NCBI GenBank assembly: GCA_907165275.2
Contig: OU015659.1
Span: 11,202,501-11,266,500 of the forward strand
Source of the DNA: Zygaena filipendulae
Taxonomy: Eukaryota; Arthropoda; Insecta; Lepidoptera; Zygaenidae
Length of the DNA stretch: 64,000 nt
Direction of reading: 5' to 3'
The position numbers were made by a program, and so were the translations under genes. Positions 62,709 through 64,000 of the stretch are shown here, piece by piece; position 1 is the first letter of the stretch; the number at the start of each line of letters is the position of its first letter. The notes under the pieces were generated by a model. The model did no database searches. It was not told the DNA's origin and worked only from the letters and a program-made list of their open reading frames with translations.

Positions 62709-63085
62709 CAGGATGTCCCGTAAATCGACGTCAAGCCAAAACCGGATGATAGGAGTCGTAACTAAAAAAATAACCTTTAAAAAAAAATGGTCATTTATGA
62801 AAATTATAAAAGTTTATACCCTGCGACGGTTAACTCCTGTTGCTACGAACCTTAACTTTTTTCAATTTTCTTTTTATTGTATAATCCTGAAGTGTTTCTG
62901 AAAACTGCTGCTTAAAAATTTAAGTTTTTTCCAATGAAGTTTTCAAAATTATTGCTTTCGTGAATTTTAATGACTGTAATTTTTTAAATAGGCATAGCAA
63001 AACTTTTTATATTTTTCTGTTACCAGCTGTTATGACTTAGCCTATGACTTGGTTCTGGCTTGACGTCGATTCACGGGACATCCTG
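62709..63085. mobile_element. MITE family E, CAGGATGTCCCG termini
   Basis: 377 bp. CAGGATGTCCCGTAAATCG at the left; CGATTCACGGGACATCCTG at the right; the repeat continues through ACGTCAAGCCA. TA on both sides. Termini resemble the CAGGGTGTCCCG element at 16856-17336, but the interiors differ. Confidence 0.8.
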
Positions 63086-63324
63086 TATATGCTTTCATAG
63101 GGTTACAATCATGCCACAAGAATAATAATAATATCTCTATTAATCTCAACAGCAAGTACACCACCAAGACCTGTGAGTTTTCACAGGTCTTTGTGAGAGA
63201 CTGGTGTTTGTCTTAGAAGTAGGTAGGTACTTTCTGCGTTACAAATCACCAAAATAATTATAATAAAATAACAAAACCCGCTTTCTGTACATTGAACAAT
63301 TATATCCCTACAAATATCAATACA

Positions 63325-63512
63325 ATGCAAACTTTGTCTGTCAGTCTGTCTGTCTGTTACGCTTTCACGCCTTAACGGCTCAACTTGTAATAATTATTAA
63401 ATTTTGCATACACGTTGTCAGGGATACAGAGAAGAACATAGGGCACTTTTTATCCCGGAATTTCCGCGGGATCTCCGAAATTAACGCAGGTGAAACCGCG
63501 GAGAACAGCTAG
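63325..63512 (+). mobile_element. Helitron-like element
   Basis: (CTGT)n, TACGCTTTCACGCCTTAACG, CGCAGGTGAAACCGCGGAG, CTAG at 63509-63512. Confidence 0.65.
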
Positions 63513-64000
63513 TACCTAATATTTACAAAAAAAAATTATGAGGGGGCGATAAAAAAGAGAAACAAACTAAAAACTGTTAATAATTTGTCTGTTCACACTA
63601 ATTTCCGAAACCTGAACGGACGATAAAGTTTAGCTTAGAGCAACCTATTATTATAGACATTTTCATCGAAATCATCTTATTTTTTTTTTGTCACCATAAT
63701 TTTTTTTTTAGGACTAAGGAAACATTCAGTATGGCCTAGTTATTAACTGCCTGTCCAGTGTACAATTCTATTAATAGGTACTTATCTAATGAGGTTTGCA
63801 TTACTGACACTTAATGGACCCGAACTGTCCCCATAATAATAATTAATGACCCAGCACTGGCAACCCTCCCGACACTAATGCGGTAAAAAGCACAGCAAAA
63901 TTCCACACTGACGCAGTAAAAGAAAATCGATACGTGACGGAAATGTTGCCACTCGATGATGTTCACGGAATATATTATGTCTGTGAGGACATCACTACTC
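63513..64000. other. right edge, nothing recognised
   Basis: AT-rich; no exon for the missing part of Cht7 domain 1 was identified before the window ends. Confidence 0.4.

Overview
The window is AT-rich insect nuclear DNA, almost certainly lepidopteran. It is saturated with short non-autonomous transposons, including about 45 copies of a roughly 200 bp family that ends in a GC-rich hairpin followed by CTAG. The coding part is interrupted by GT-AG introns. There are no prokaryotic features, no CRISPR array, and I saw no complete canonical tRNA or rRNA gene.

Layout. At about 0.2-1.3 kb, two short GC-rich minus-strand exons may form the 5' part of an unrecognised gene. From 1.3 to 18.9 kb the sequence is intergenic and made mostly of transposon debris: Helitron-like copies, MITEs, foldback elements and SINEs. 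At 18,961-24,597 there is a complete Ty3/gypsy-type LTR retrotransposon: two 366 bp LTRs with no difference I can see, a 4 bp target duplication, gag, and pol in the -1 frame behind a canonical A AAA AAC slippery heptamer. From 24.6 to 34.9 kb there is more repeat-rich DNA, including a 437 bp segment present twice about 4.1 kb apart. At 34,890-37,145 an 1,128 bp unit is duplicated in perfect tandem.

The main cellular gene is on the minus strand at 37,361-55,847 and continues past the right edge. Fourteen phase-compatible exons encode the end of a first GH18 catalytic domain, a linker, a complete second GH18 domain and a C-terminal CBM14 chitin-binding domain. This architecture is that of insect group III chitinase (Cht7), which acts on cuticular chitin at the cell surface or in the extracellular matrix. 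The 5' exons, including catalytic motifs I and II of domain 1, are not in the window, so the intron at the right edge is at least 8.15 kb. Introns of the first-domain half are long and full of transposons; those of the second-domain half are compact.

Within and around the large introns are an internally deleted mariner-type transposon (58,251-58,844) with an intact 125-codon frame, several MITE families with readable terminal inverted repeats and target duplications, a tRNA-derived SINE, and fragments of non-LTR retrotransposons.

I did not find a multi-gene system of a new kind. The observations most worth following are the CRE-bearing MITE family, head-to-tail Helitron-like arrays, the mariner derivative with a retained N+C terminal frame, the array of four spaced near-palindromes at 57.6 kb, and the young retrotransposon with its frameshift site.
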